From Roseimicrobium sp. ORNL1 (lineage in GTDB: Bacteria; Verrucomicrobiota; Verrucomicrobiia; Verrucomicrobiales; Verrucomicrobiaceae): DNA of 64,000 nucleotides. The number at the start of each line of letters is the position of its first letter. Position 1 is the first letter of the stretch. The DNA lies in the NCBI RefSeq assembly GCF_011044495.1, contig NZ_CP049143.1, positions 682,001 through 746,000 on the forward strand, read 5' to 3'. The position numbers were made by a program, and so were the translations under genes. The notes beneath the pieces were generated by a model. It was given only the letters and a program-made list of their open reading frames with translations. It did no database searches and was not told where the DNA came from. This document shows, in pieces, positions 8,918-18,156 of the stretch.

Positions 8918-9769
8918 ATGATGCGCTCCCGACTGCTTCCTGTATTTGCCGGTGCCCTGCTCTGTGCTGCTCCGGTTACCACCTTCGCTGCGGACGTTGC
9001 GAAGCCTGCCACTACCGAGCCCACGAATGCCAAGGAGTCTGCTGACAAGAAGGCAGAACAGGATGCCAAGCGGGACGCGGACTACGCGGCGTTGGTGGCC
9101 AAGCTGCCACCGGAGGAGCAGGCCTGGGAAAAGACACTGCAGGAGAATCTGGGAAACTTCTACCTGCCGATTCACAAGACCGAGCGCACCCAGAACCGCC
9201 GCAATGCCTGGGAGTTTGTGAAGGATGACCCGGCGCTGCCCCGCGTGCTGCTCATCGGTGATTCGGTATCACGCGGCTACACGTTGGCAACGCGGGATGC
9301 GCTGAAGGGAAAGGCTAACGTCCACCGCGCTCCGGAGAACTGCGGCCCCACGGCCAATGGATTGAAGAAGCTGGACATCTGGCTCGGCACCGGGAAGTGG
9401 GATGTGATTCACTTCAACTTCGGCATCCACGACCGAGCCACCCCACCGGCGGACTACGAGAAGCGGCTGGAGGAAATCGTGGCGCGCCTGCAGAAAACCG
9501 GGGCCAGGCTCATCTGGGCCAGTACGACTCCCATTCCCGCTGACGCGGCGAAGAAACAGGACCCTGCTTCCATCGTGGAGCGCAATGCCATCGCGGCCCG
9601 GGTAATGGAGAAGCACGGCGCGGCAGTGGACGATTTGTTCGGGTATATCACACCTCATCTTGCCACGGCGCAGAATCCCAATGATGTGCACTTCAACGCG
9701 AAGGGGTATGACATGCTGGGCGGGCAGGTGGCGGCTTCCATCCAGCAGGCGCTACAGGGAAAGCCCTAG
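8918..9769 (+). CDS. secreted SGNH/GDSL-family hydrolase
   Basis: A signal peptide (about residues 1-24, ending TTFA-AD) precedes a charged Ala/Lys linker and a SGNH domain. Block I is LLIGDSVSRGY with the nucleophile Ser near residue 116. The block III-like FNFGIHDR follows, and the catalytic Asp-His pair is NDVHFN near the C terminus. Members are serine esterases or carbohydrate deacetylases acting outside the cytoplasm. Length of 283 residues is normal. It stands alone; the following sensor kinase starts 52 bases later but is probably a separate unit. Confidence 0.88.
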   Translation: MMRSRLLPVFAGALLCAAPVTTFAADVAKPATTEPTNAKESADKKAEQDAKRDADYAALVAKLPPEEQAWEKTLQENLGNFYLPIHKTERTQNRRNAWEFVKDDPALPRVLLIGDSVSRGYTLATRDALKGKANVHRAPENCGPTANGLKKLDIWLGTGKWDVIHFNFGIHDRATPPADYEKRLEEIVARLQKTGARLIWASTTPIPADAAKKQDPASIVERNAIAARVMEKHGAAVDDLFGYITPHLATAQNPNDVHFNAKGYDMLGGQVAASIQQALQGKP

Positions 9770-9821
9770 CAGGGATCCGCTCGCAGAGGTCCCCGTCGTC
9801 CGCTAGAATTCAGGTGCGCCC

Positions 9822-11459
9822 ATGATTCTGGAAATGCTGACCTCTCCGCAGGAAGACTTGCGCGTGGTCATTGATACCATTCCAGCGTTGGTGTGGAGTG
9901 CGTTGCCGGACGGGCAAATTGACTACTTGAACCGGCAATGGCTGGAGTACACCGGCCTCTCCCTGAAAGAGGCCAGTGGCTGGGGCTGGCAGCGGGCCAT
10001 CCATCCGGAGGACCTCGCCGGCCTCATGGTCTACTGGAAGTCCATTCTCACCGCAGGAGTCATGGGTGAGTATGAGGCGCGGCTGCGCAGGCATGACGGC
10101 GCCTACCGGTGCTTCCTCTTCCGCGGAGTGCCGCTGCATGGTGCATCAGGTGCGGTCATCAAATGGTACGGTACCAATACCGATGTGGAGGAACTGCGGT
10201 ACTCCAAACATCTGGCTCGCGGTCAGACGGAGGCCCTGACCCAGACGCTGGCGGCGCTTGCACGGGAGTCCCATCCGGACCGCCTGCTGGAGCATGTGCT
10301 GCGCACCATTGGAGATCGCTTGGGGGCACACAGCATCGGCGTGTGGGAAATGAATCCTTCCACGGAAAAGGTGGAGTTGGTGGGGAATTGTGAGGGCGGC
10401 CGGTTGGACATGAATCCCGTGCCGGAAGGGGCCAGTGTCATGCAGCCGCCTTCTGGAAGCGAGGCGCATCCGGTGTGGACGGAATTCTTCACGCGTGGCT
10501 GGCATTGTGTGGCGGGGAAGTTCGAGAACGGCGGAGCCAAGGTCCGCACGCTCGATGGCACCAATGGTCCCTGGTATGACTGGAGCGCGGAGGCAGTGGC
10601 AAATCCCATGGTGCCGGTGCTCATGGAGCGATTGAAGAGCAAGGGGGTCACGTCCACACTTTCAGTACCCATGTTTGTGGCGGGAGCGGTGAAGGGGTTT
10701 TTGAGCATTCGTTTCAGCAAGGAGCCCGACTTTCATTGCGATGAGATTGAGCTGGCGACAGCGCTCGCGAACCAGGCCATGCTGGCCATCCAGCTCATGA
10801 AGCTCTCGCGGGAGAGTCGCCGCCTCGCCGTGGTGGCGGAGCGAAATCGCATGGCTCGCGAACTGCATGATACGCTTGCCCAGGGCATCACCGGCGTGCT
10901 GGTACAACTGGAGGCGGCAGAGGATGCTTCAGGGCGGCAGCTTACTGAAGCAGTGCAACATCACCTCAAACGGGCGCGCGAACTGGCACGTGAAAGCCTG
11001 CGGGAGGCGCGGCGTTCGGTGCACGGCATGCGATCCCAGGCGCTGGAGCAGCAGTCGCTGTGTGATGCCCTGGGCAGTCTGTTCAAGAGCATGACGGAAG
11101 GCACCGCACTACGGGCGCGGTTTGAACTGCGTGGCACGCCTTGGGAAATGCGACCGCGCTGGGAGGATAACCTGCTCCGCATGGTGCAGGAGATCCTGAC
11201 CAACACCCTCCGCCATGCCCAGGCCACCCAGTTCCACGCAAGGCTCACCTACACGCCTGCGCGGTTGCGGCTGCAACTGCATGACAACGGCCGGGGATTC
11301 AACACCAGGGAAAGCCATGATGGTTTTGGACTTGTCGGCATCCGCGAGCGGGTGGAGACCATGCATGGTCACATCTCCATCCGCAGCAAGGAGGGGAGGG
11401 GCACGGCCATCGGCATTTGCATTCCGGAGGAGAAGCCGGATAGCGAAGCGCAGACGTAG
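9822..11459 (+). CDS. PAS-GAF sensor histidine kinase, NarX/DegS-type (HisKA_3)
   Basis: The 545-residue protein has an N-terminal PAS domain (about 12-125; TIPALVWSALPDGQIDYLN and the WQRAIHPED pattern) and a GAF domain (about 145-325). A HisKA_3 dimerisation helix follows with the phospho-acceptor in ERNRMARELHDTLAQG (His about 349). The HATPase domain has N-box EILTNTLRHA and G-boxes DNGRGF and GFGLVGIRERV. No transmembrane helix is evident, so sensing is likely cytoplasmic. The response regulator starts 13 bases after the stop. The signal is unknown. Confidence 0.95.
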   Translation: MILEMLTSPQEDLRVVIDTIPALVWSALPDGQIDYLNRQWLEYTGLSLKEASGWGWQRAIHPEDLAGLMVYWKSILTAGVMGEYEARLRRHDGAYRCFLFRGVPLHGASGAVIKWYGTNTDVEELRYSKHLARGQTEALTQTLAALARESHPDRLLEHVLRTIGDRLGAHSIGVWEMNPSTEKVELVGNCEGGRLDMNPVPEGASVMQPPSGSEAHPVWTEFFTRGWHCVAGKFENGGAKVRTLDGTNGPWYDWSAEAVANPMVPVLMERLKSKGVTSTLSVPMFVAGAVKGFLSIRFSKEPDFHCDEIELATALANQAMLAIQLMKLSRESRRLAVVAERNRMARELHDTLAQGITGVLVQLEAAEDASGRQLTEAVQHHLKRARELARESLREARRSVHGMRSQALEQQSLCDALGSLFKSMTEGTALRARFELRGTPWEMRPRWEDNLLRMVQEILTNTLRHAQATQFHARLTYTPARLRLQLHDNGRGFNTRESHDGFGLVGIRERVETMHGHISIRSKEGRGTAIGICIPEEKPDSEAQT

Positions 11460-11472
11460 TGAATGATGTCCA

Positions 11473-12123
11473 ATGCACTCCAGCAAGCCCTCTCTCTCCA
11501 CGAACTCCAAACTTCGTGTGCTCGTGGTGGACGATCATGTGACCGTGCTGGAGGGACTCGCGGCGATCATCGGCCGCCAGGAGGACATGAGCGTGGTGGC
11601 AGAGGCTTCCACCGGGCATCATGCGGTGGAGCTGTGGAAGATTCACCGGCCGGACGTAATCCTCGTGGACATTCGCATGCCGCAGATGGACGGCGTGGAG
11701 GTCATCGAGGCCATCCGCAGGCTGGACGGGGATGCTCGCATCGTCGTGCTGACCACGGTGGACACGGACAACGAAGTATACCGTGCCGTGCGTGCCGGGG
11801 CGAAGGCATATCTCTTGAAGGACTGCCCGCGGGAAGAACTGGTGGAGACCATCCGTCGTGTGCATCGCGGCGAGACATGTCTGGCGCCCTCCGTAGTGGC
11901 GAAGCTGGCAGCTGGCGTGAGCAGCGATCCTCTGACACCCCGTGAGCTGGAGGTGCTGCAGCTTCTGGCGCAGGGCTACAGCAACAAGGAAATCGCCACG
12001 AAGCTCTTTATCAGCGAGCCCACGGTGAAGACACACCTGCGCAGTGTGTTTTCAAAACTGGATGTGCTAAGTCGGACAGAGGCCATTGCCGTGGCTAGCC
12101 AGCGCGGGTTGGTGAAGTTGTAG
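11473..12123 (+). CDS. NarL/FixJ-family response regulator
   Basis: The N-terminal receiver domain has the acidic pair VVDDH, phospho-acceptor Asp about residue 66 ([13 protein letters not shown]), conserved Thr in VLTTVD and Lys in YLLKDC. The C-terminal LuxR-type HTH begins [20 protein letters not shown] and contains [20 protein letters not shown]. It is the partner of the HisKA_3 kinase immediately upstream. ATG at 11473 leaves an unusually long Ser-rich N terminus (12 residues) before the first beta strand. Targets unknown; the hydrolase-monooxygenase-amidohydrolase run downstream is a candidate. Confidence 0.95.
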   Translation: MHSSKPSLSTNSKLRVLVVDDHVTVLEGLAAIIGRQEDMSVVAEASTGHHAVELWKIHRPDVILVDIRMPQMDGVEVIEAIRRLDGDARIVVLTTVDTDNEVYRAVRAGAKAYLLKDCPREELVETIRRVHRGETCLAPSVVAKLAAGVSSDPLTPRELEVLQLLAQGYSNKEIATKLFISEPTVKTHLRSVFSKLDVLSRTEAIAVASQRGLVKL

Positions 12124-12131
12124 TCACGCCT

Positions 12132-12151
12132 CCTCATCCAAAAGGATGAGG
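12132..12151 (+). terminator. hairpin after the two-component pair, possible terminator
   Basis: CCTCATCC and GGATGAGG form a perfect 8-bp stem with an AAAA loop, 8 bases after the response-regulator stop. There is no T run behind it, so intrinsic termination is uncertain; it may only stabilise the 3' end. Confidence 0.35.
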
Positions 12152-12306
12152 CCGGCGTCATTCCTTTGGGCAAAGGGAATACCATTCCCCCGCAACGTGG
12201 CGCTGGTGTGAAAATCGTGACACCCTTGAGCACGATGCTGGACAGAGATTCCGGCATTTCACCCACTCATACTCATTCACCCCATCTTCACCTCGAAGTC
12301 ACAGCC

Positions 12307-12984
12307 ATGAGTCCTTATCACAAGCTTTACACTCCTGAAGACAGTGCGGTCGTGTTCATCGATCACCAGCCGCAGATGACCTTCGGTGTGGCGAACATTG
12401 ATCGCGCCACGCTCATCAACAATGTCACGCTGCTGGCCAAGGTTGCGAAGGAGTTCAACGTGCCCGCCGTGCTCACCGCGGTGGAGACGGAATCCTTCAG
12501 CGGCTATGTCTGGCCACAGCTCCTGGATGTCTTCCCCGGACAGAACGTGGTGGAGCGCACCTCCATGAACTCGTGGGATGATGAAGGCTTCCGCAAGGCA
12601 ATCGAAGCGACAGGCCGCAAGAACATCCTCATGACCGGTCTCTGGACGGAAGTGTGCGTGACGTGGCCCACGATCGAGATGCTGGGCGCAGGCTACAACA
12701 TTTACGTGGTGGAAGATTGCTGCGGCGCTACCTCCCCGGCGGCGCATGAAGCAGCGCTCTCCCGCATGGTACAGGCCGGTGCGGTGCGGGTGACGACCAT
12801 TCCTGCTCTGCTCGAGTGGCAGCGCGACTGGGCGAAGCGCGAGCACTACAACAATCTCATGGGCCTCATCAAGGGTCAGGGCGGCGCATACGGCGTGGGC
12901 GTGGAATATGCCTACACGATGGTGCACAAGGCGCCGCAGTCGGCCATCAAGCCCCAGGTGGTGCCGCAGAAGGCGGCTCACTGA
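12307..12984 (+). CDS. isochorismatase-superfamily hydrolase, YcaC type
   Basis: The 225-residue product (start MSPYHKLYTPEDSAVVFIDH) has the Asp of VVFIDHQPQM, a central VERTSMNSWDDEGF block, and the nucleophile Cys in LMTGLWTEVCVTWP. This is the cysteine-hydrolase arrangement seen in YcaC and related proteins. The C-terminal extension after VTTIPALLEWQRDWAKREHY is typical of the YcaC branch. The ATG at 12307 aligns with family starts; an open frame extends upstream from a TTG at 12166 without support. The substrate of YcaC proteins is unknown. It begins a plus-strand run with a monooxygenase-like protein 41 bases downstream and an amidohydrolase. Confidence 0.9.
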   Translation: MSPYHKLYTPEDSAVVFIDHQPQMTFGVANIDRATLINNVTLLAKVAKEFNVPAVLTAVETESFSGYVWPQLLDVFPGQNVVERTSMNSWDDEGFRKAIEATGRKNILMTGLWTEVCVTWPTIEMLGAGYNIYVVEDCCGATSPAAHEAALSRMVQAGAVRVTTIPALLEWQRDWAKREHYNNLMGLIKGQGGAYGVGVEYAYTMVHKAPQSAIKPQVVPQKAAH

Positions 12985-13025
12985 ACCGAACAACTTCATC
13001 CCCAAAACCAGGAAGCCGTACGAGC

Positions 13026-13568
13026 ATGGACGAAGAAACCGTGCATGTCGCCATCACGCGACGGGTCCGGGCGGAACATGTCGGTGCCTTTGAAAAGGCG
13101 CTGGCGGAATTCGCCCGTGACTCGCTCGAGGCTCCGGGGACGAGAGGTGTGCAGTTTCTCTACCCAGCACCGGGTTCCGGATCGCTGGAGTACGGCATCC
13201 TGCGCACCTTCTCCAACCGCGAGGCACGTGAGGCATTCTATCAGTCGCCGCTCTACCAGCAGTGGCAGGACCGCGTGCGCCACATGGTTGAGGGTGATCC
13301 CACGTGCCGTGACCTTCACGGCCTGGAGGCCTGGTTCCGGGATCCCGGCGCTGGGCAGCATCCACCCCGGTGGAAGATGGCCCTGATCACCTGGAGCGCG
13401 GTGTGGCCGGTGAGCATGCTCATTCCGGCCATTGTTCTACCGTTCATCAGTTCGCTGCCGCACATCCTGCGCGCAGGTGTGATTTCCGCAGGCATCACCG
13501 CCACGCTTACTTGGGTGGCCATGCCGCAACTTGTGAAACTCGCGCACCGCTGGCTGCGACCTGAATGA
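13026..13568 (+). CDS. antibiotic-biosynthesis-monooxygenase (ABM) domain protein with C-terminal membrane segments
   Basis: Residues about 5-110 have the dimeric alpha/beta-barrel ABM pattern (VHVAITRRVRAEHVGAFEKA, then LEYGILRTFSNREAREAF and a short-helix LYQQWQDRV). A Trp-containing LEAWFRDPG motif ends the domain. The last 60 residues contain two hydrophobic helices (MALITWSAVWPVSMLIPAIV and the stretch after LPHILRAG). This fusion is widespread in bacteria with no defined activity. ATG at 13026 fits the domain start. The gene follows the YcaC-type hydrolase by 41 bases, suggesting co-transcription. Confidence 0.85.
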   Translation: MDEETVHVAITRRVRAEHVGAFEKALAEFARDSLEAPGTRGVQFLYPAPGSGSLEYGILRTFSNREAREAFYQSPLYQQWQDRVRHMVEGDPTCRDLHGLEAWFRDPGAGQHPPRWKMALITWSAVWPVSMLIPAIVLPFISSLPHILRAGVISAGITATLTWVAMPQLVKLAHRWLRPE

Positions 13569-13628
13569 GCGATGCGTGAGGCCAATGTGCATGTTTCCAA
13601 ATGACAGTGCACCCAGACACATCATCTT

Positions 13629-15494
13629 ATGAGTGCTTCCATCATTCCGGACCTGATACTTACCAACGGACGCATCACCACGCTGGATGCGGCCAAGCCC
13701 GAGGCTCGTGAAGTGGTCATCAAGGATGGCCGCATCGTCGGCTTGGACAATGCAGGCGACTTCGCCACCAGCCATCAGACGAAAGTCATCGACCTGAAGG
13801 GCAGGCGTGTCATTCCCGGCCTCAATGACTCTCACTTGCACGTCATCCGTGGCGGCTTGAACTACAACATGGAACTGCGCTGGGACGGCGTGCCCTCCCT
13901 CGCGGATGGGCTGCGCATGCTGAAGGCACAGGCGCAACGCACGCCTCCGGGACAGTGGGTGCGCATCGTGGGTGGTTGGAGTGAGTTTCAGTTTGCCGAG
14001 CGCCGCATGCCGACGTTGGAGGAGATCAATGCAGCCGCGCCGGATACACCGGTCTTCGTCCTCCATCTCTACTGCCGTGCGTTGTTGAACAAAGCGGCGC
14101 TGCGTGCGTGCGGCTACACGAAGGACTCGCCCAATCCGCCCGGCGGTGAAATCCAGCGCGACTCCGCAGGGAATCCCACAGGTCTGCTCATCGCGCGACC
14201 GAATGCGACCATCTTGTATGCCACCCTCGCGAAGGGGCCGAAGCTGCCACCGGAGCATCAGGTCAACTCCACGCGCCACTTCATGCGCGAGCTGAACCGC
14301 CTGGGCCTCACCAGTATCATCGACGCCGGTGGCGGTTATCAGAACTATCCGGAAGACTACGCGGTCATCGACGAACTGCACAAGCGCGGCGAGATGACGC
14401 TCCGCATCGCCTACAATCTCTTCACGCAAAAGCCCAAGGAGGAGAAGGCCGACTTTGCCCGCTGGATCAAGATGACCGGCCCCGGCGTGGGGGATGACTA
14501 TTTCCGGTGCAATGGCGCGGGAGAGATGCTGGTGTTCTCCGCCGCAGACTTCGAGGACTTCCTGGAGCCAAGGCCAGACCTTGTTTCATCGCTTGAGAGT
14601 GAGTTGAAGGAGGTGGTGTCGCTACTCGCGGCAAACAAGTGGCCCTTCCGTCTGCATGCCACCTATGACGAAAGCATCACGCGCTTCCTGAATGTGTTCG
14701 AGGAAGTGAATCGCGAAACACCCTTCGATGGGGTGCACTGGTTCTTCGACCACTGCGAAACCATCACCGACAAAAACCTGGAACGAGTGAAGGCGCTTGG
14801 CGGCGGTGTGGCCATCCAGCATCGCATGGCGTATCAGGGTGAGTACTTCATCGGGCGCTATGGGAAGCAGGCGGCGGAGCGCACCCCACCCGTGCGGCGC
14901 ATGCTGGAGATGGGCATCCCCGTGGGTGCAGGCACGGATGCGACTCGTGTAGCGAGCTACAATCCCTGGGTCTCGCTCTACTGGCTCACGACCGGAAAGA
15001 CCGTGGGAGGCATGTCCATGTATCCGGAGAAGAACTGCCTCACGCGTGAGGAGGCGCTGAGGCTTTACACGCAGGGCAGCAGTTGGTTCTCCACGGAGAA
15101 TGGCAAGAAGGGCAGCCTTGCGAAGGGGCAACTCGCGGATCTCGCCGTGCTCACGGACGATTATTTCAGCGTGCCCGAAGAAGCCATCAAAGGCATCGAG
15201 TCCGTGATGACGGTGCTTGGTGGGAAGGTGGTGCATGCCACCGGTGATTTCTCAGGTCATGCACCGGAGGCCCTGCCGGTGCTGCCGGAGTGGTCTCCGA
15301 TCTCGGTATTCGGCGGCTATGGCGCACCGCTGGATGTGAAGAAGGCCGTGCGTGCCGGTGTGCCCCTGCCGGAAGGGCATGCAGCGAAGACAAGCCTTCG
15401 TGGCGTGAGAAGGGCGCCGGCGACACAGCGTGATGATGCGTCGGGCGCGTTTGACTCCTTCTGGGGCTCGGGCTGTGACTGTTTTGCGTTCTAG
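13629..15494 (+). CDS. amidohydrolase-family protein, YtcJ/TIM-barrel type
   Basis: The 621-residue protein has a beta-sandwich N terminus (LILTNGRITTLDAAKPEARE) and the metal-binding HxH of VIPGLNDSHLHV (His about residues 70-72). It also has a His in the FRLHATYDES strand, a DHCE motif and the catalytic Asp region GAGTDATRVASYNPW (about 435). This is the YtcJ-like branch of metal-dependent amidohydrolases. No signal peptide is visible, so it is cytosolic unless exported otherwise. Substrate unknown. Its association with a YcaC-type hydrolase and ABM protein suggests degradation of an amide or aromatic compound, but this is inference. Confidence 0.9.
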   Translation: MSASIIPDLILTNGRITTLDAAKPEAREVVIKDGRIVGLDNAGDFATSHQTKVIDLKGRRVIPGLNDSHLHVIRGGLNYNMELRWDGVPSLADGLRMLKAQAQRTPPGQWVRIVGGWSEFQFAERRMPTLEEINAAAPDTPVFVLHLYCRALLNKAALRACGYTKDSPNPPGGEIQRDSAGNPTGLLIARPNATILYATLAKGPKLPPEHQVNSTRHFMRELNRLGLTSIIDAGGGYQNYPEDYAVIDELHKRGEMTLRIAYNLFTQKPKEEKADFARWIKMTGPGVGDDYFRCNGAGEMLVFSAADFEDFLEPRPDLVSSLESELKEVVSLLAANKWPFRLHATYDESITRFLNVFEEVNRETPFDGVHWFFDHCETITDKNLERVKALGGGVAIQHRMAYQGEYFIGRYGKQAAERTPPVRRMLEMGIPVGAGTDATRVASYNPWVSLYWLTTGKTVGGMSMYPEKNCLTREEALRLYTQGSSWFSTENGKKGSLAKGQLADLAVLTDDYFSVPEEAIKGIESVMTVLGGKVVHATGDFSGHAPEALPVLPEWSPISVFGGYGAPLDVKKAVRAGVPLPEGHAAKTSLRGVRRAPATQRDDASGAFDSFWGSGCDCFAF

Positions 15495-15533
15495 TGACAA
15501 GCGCCGTGAGCTGGAGAAGTATGCGCTTCATGG

Positions 15534-15661
15534 CGGAGGTTGGACTTTCCAGTCCGACGGTGGGTGTTAGGCCTTCCGGCCTGACGGATGCGGTGGTAAA
15601 GTTCTTGCTGTCGGGCCGGAAGGCCCAACGCCCACTGTCAGGGCAGAAGCCCTAACCTCCG
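15534..15661. repeat. long hyphenated palindrome (REP/REPIN-like), single copy seen
   Basis: The outer ends CGGAGGTT (15534-15541) and AACCTCCG (15654-15661) are perfectly complementary. Inside them a second block GGCCTTCCGGCC (15571-15582 area) faces GGCCGGAAGGCC (15614-15625 area), with GTGGG/CCCAC further out. The whole element fills the gap between the amidohydrolase and the porin gene, ending 6 bases before the porin ATG. It resembles the two-arm inverted repeats at 17.0 and 34.2 kb in layout but not in sequence. Confidence 0.75.
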
Positions 15662-15667
15662 TAGTGT

Positions 15668-17008
15668 ATGCAGAGAGCGCTGTGGTATGCAGGAGTGTTC
15701 TTGGCCTTTGGCATGTCTCAGACATCTGCACAGGTGCAAGACGCTGCAGCCGATGATGATGTATCGAACGCTGTGTCGATGCCGTCGCTGCATGACTGGA
15801 AACTCAGCGTGGAAGGTCATGCTCGCACCATGCAGGAGACCTATCGTGGCGTTGACTTTGGGCTGGGTGACATCGACGACGATGCGTGGGTGCATCAGCG
15901 GGTGCAGGTGATGCTGCGTGCGGATTACAAGTCCGCTTTCGCGCTGGCCACTGAACTCACGTGGGGACGCATGTGGGGGAAGAAGAACCCGCTGGCGCCG
16001 CCGGATGAAGACAAGCCGGACTTCCTGCAGCTCTTCGCAGAATGGAAACATGCCATTGCCATGGCCGGCGAAGCGGAAGATACCCTGCTGGTGCGAGCGG
16101 GAAGACAGACGCTCTACTACGGATCCGGACGTCTATTGTCCCTGCGCGAAGGCGCAAATCAGCGGCTCGCACATGATGCATTCCTCATCTCGCTGAGGCG
16201 CGAGCAAGGTGCGCGGGTGGATGCCTTCATCGCGTCACCGGTGCAGATTGAAGATGGCGCCTTTGACAACACGTCCCATCCTGATGAAGTTCTCTTCTGG
16301 AGCGTGTACGCAGTGCTGCCGTCGCCGCTGGGGGAGGATCACTTTGTGGATCTCTACTACATCGGCCTGCGCAATGAGGACTCCATCTTTGCCGAGGAGG
16401 GAGGTCGGGAGCTGCGCCACACGGTCGGGACACGCTGGTGGAGTGAGGTGGAGCCGTGGGTGTACAATACGGAATTCATCCTGCAGTTCGGCGAGGCCGG
16501 GGAACGTGATATCCTTGCGGGTGCTGCGAGCCTGGGTGTGGGGTATGTGTTTCGGGATACCCCATGGCACCCGACACTGGCGCTGAGGGCCGACCTTATC
16601 TCCGGTGGTGATGCCACAGGAGACCTGCACACTTTCCATCCGCTCTTCCAGGCGAACAATTACTTCAACGAAGGTGGCTTCGTCTCGCCATCGAACCTTT
16701 GTAATATCAATCCCCTCGTGAAGCTGAAGCCACATCCGAAGGTGGAACTCACTCTGGGCGTGAATTTCCTCTGGCGCTACAGCGTGGAGGATGATGTGTA
16801 TGGTCCACCACTACAGAGGCTTGCCGGTCCTGCACCGGGTGGTGAGCGCTATCTTGGCACCGCGTACAATGCGGCGGTGTCATGGCAGGCGGCTTCGAAC
16901 ACGGAGCTGTCCCTGGGCTTCACGCATCATGAGGCTGGGCCTTCCCTCATCCGCGTGGGTGGTGGCGATGAGGATTACTTCCAGGCGAGCGTGCGCGTGG
17001 AGTTTTGA
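15668..17008 (+). CDS. alginate-export-family outer-membrane porin
   Basis: A signal peptide (residues about 1-21, LAFGMSQTSAQ) is followed by a beta-barrel-like sequence of alternating hydrophobic strands. The family-typical blocks are present: VRAGRQTLYYGSGRLLSLRE, GARVDAFIASPV, and DLYYIGLRNEDS. A conserved YFNEGGFVSPSNLCN region and a C-terminal strand ending in Phe (SVRVEF) follow. Length of 446 is normal for the Alginate_exp domain family (AlgE relatives). It probably admits or exports an anionic sugar or small acid through the outer membrane. Its ATG is only 6 bases from a palindromic repeat, so translation may depend on that structure. Confidence 0.85.
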   Translation: MQRALWYAGVFLAFGMSQTSAQVQDAAADDDVSNAVSMPSLHDWKLSVEGHARTMQETYRGVDFGLGDIDDDAWVHQRVQVMLRADYKSAFALATELTWGRMWGKKNPLAPPDEDKPDFLQLFAEWKHAIAMAGEAEDTLLVRAGRQTLYYGSGRLLSLREGANQRLAHDAFLISLRREQGARVDAFIASPVQIEDGAFDNTSHPDEVLFWSVYAVLPSPLGEDHFVDLYYIGLRNEDSIFAEEGGRELRHTVGTRWWSEVEPWVYNTEFILQFGEAGERDILAGAASLGVGYVFRDTPWHPTLALRADLISGGDATGDLHTFHPLFQANNYFNEGGFVSPSNLCNINPLVKLKPHPKVELTLGVNFLWRYSVEDDVYGPPLQRLAGPAPGGERYLGTAYNAAVSWQAASNTELSLGFTHHEAGPSLIRVGGGDEDYFQASVRVEF

Positions 17009-17031
17009 GGAGACGGAGATGCAGGACACGG

Positions 17032-17176
17032 CCCTGGGAGCGCTGGCCTCAGGCCGGCGTGGGCAAGCCGGGACGAGCTTCAATCTGCCTCGAAACGGGA
17101 TGGCACTCGCGACTTCAGATACTGCTTCACCTGATTGCACCCCAGAAACGCCGGCCAGAGGCCAGCGCTCCCAGGG
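17032..17176. repeat. inverted repeat, family member 1 (29-nt arms, 87-nt spacer)
   Basis: The left arm (17032-17060) begins CCCTGGGAGCGCTGG. The right arm (17148-17176) is its reverse complement with one mismatch and ends CCAGCGCTCCCAGGG. The right arm is identical over all 29 bases to the right arm of the element at 34198-34277, and the left arms differ at one base, while the spacers are unrelated. The element lies between two convergent gene ends. Confidence 0.92.
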
Positions 17177-17187
17177 CTCGGGGGAAA

Positions 17188-18156
17188 TTACTTTCCGGTC
17201 TTCGTGGCACCGCCGTTCTGGAACCACGCATCGCGCTGGCGGCGCAGTTCCTGGATGCGCTCGGCTTCGGACTGGCTCACGGCACGCACGCCAGCGCTCG
17301 CTGCGACTGAGCTCGTGGGAAGCTTGCCCAGTTCGTTCCGCTGGTAGGCCATGGAGAAGGGATTGTTCGTGCCCCAGGTCTTCCACGGACCATCGGGCAC
17401 GTCGTCTTCTTCCACGAATTTCCAGTCCACGGCCTGGCCGCTCTTGAATCCAAGGTAGTCACGCACCGCCGGGGCGATATCGAGACCTGCGCCGTTGTTT
17501 TTGCTGTTCTTGGGCCGGGCGTTACCAAAGACGTAGTCCGCGTCGTCCGTGACGAAGGGTCCGCAGTCGCCCCACTGGGCATAGCACATGCGGGTGCCAA
17601 AGCGGATGGCAATCCAGCGATCTTCCAGCACAGACTTGCCTTCACGGGTGAAGGTGCCCTTGAACCACGGGATGATCTTCTTCGCCTCTTCCTTGTGCGT
17701 GTCGTAATCGACTACGTCATTGTACGGCAGCGCAAAGTAGAAGGGATTTTGCTTGGGCGTGAACTTCGCCGGCTTGAAATTCGTGGTGGCCTTGTCTTCA
17801 TCGGGGCAATCATAACCGCCAAAGGTCTTCATCCATTTCGGGTCCCAGGAGCTTGCAGTGTTTGGCACGGGATTTTTTTCCGTGGCCAGTTCACCGACCC
17901 AGAAGATGGTGGTTACGATGTTGGTCTTCCATGCATACTGGGGGCACTCGCCGGGGCGCTGGTTGGCCTGGTAGACACTCGGTTTGGACAGACCTTGGGC
18001 GGGCGTGGTGAGCGAGGAGAGACCCTCGGGTGTGTTGAAGTTCCCATTGCGGTTGGAAATACTCACCCCGGAAGGTGCGAGCATTTGAGCGGCAAGAGAA
18101 CCAGCGAGGAGCAGGGGAGCGAGAAACGCAGTGCGGGAAAGCAGGGTTCTAATCAT
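17188..18156 (-). CDS. secreted protein of unknown function
   Basis: The ATG at 18156 gives a signal peptide (MIRTLLSRTAFLAPLLLAGS, cleavage after LAAQ) and a 322-residue product. The longest frame starts 56 codons earlier without signal-peptide features. The middle of the protein (about residues 95-250) has Trp/Asp/Gly-rich blocks YFALPYNDVVDYDTH, RFGTRMCYAQWGDCGPFVTD, GLDIAPAVRDYLGF and WKFVEEDDVPDGPW. The pattern of a small Cys-bearing beta-barrel with terminal Asp residues is reminiscent of double-psi barrel or RlpA-like domains, but I cannot assign it. The C-terminal 60 residues are charged and helical (SEAERIQELRRQRDAWF). No partner gene is evident. Confidence 0.75.
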   Translation of the reverse strand: MIRTLLSRTAFLAPLLLAGSLAAQMLAPSGVSISNRNGNFNTPEGLSSLTTPAQGLSKPSVYQANQRPGECPQYAWKTNIVTTIFWVGELATEKNPVPNTASSWDPKWMKTFGGYDCPDEDKATTNFKPAKFTPKQNPFYFALPYNDVVDYDTHKEEAKKIIPWFKGTFTREGKSVLEDRWIAIRFGTRMCYAQWGDCGPFVTDDADYVFGNARPKNSKNNGAGLDIAPAVRDYLGFKSGQAVDWKFVEEDDVPDGPWKTWGTNNPFSMAYQRNELGKLPTSSVAASAGVRAVSQSEAERIQELRRQRDAWFQNGGATKTGK

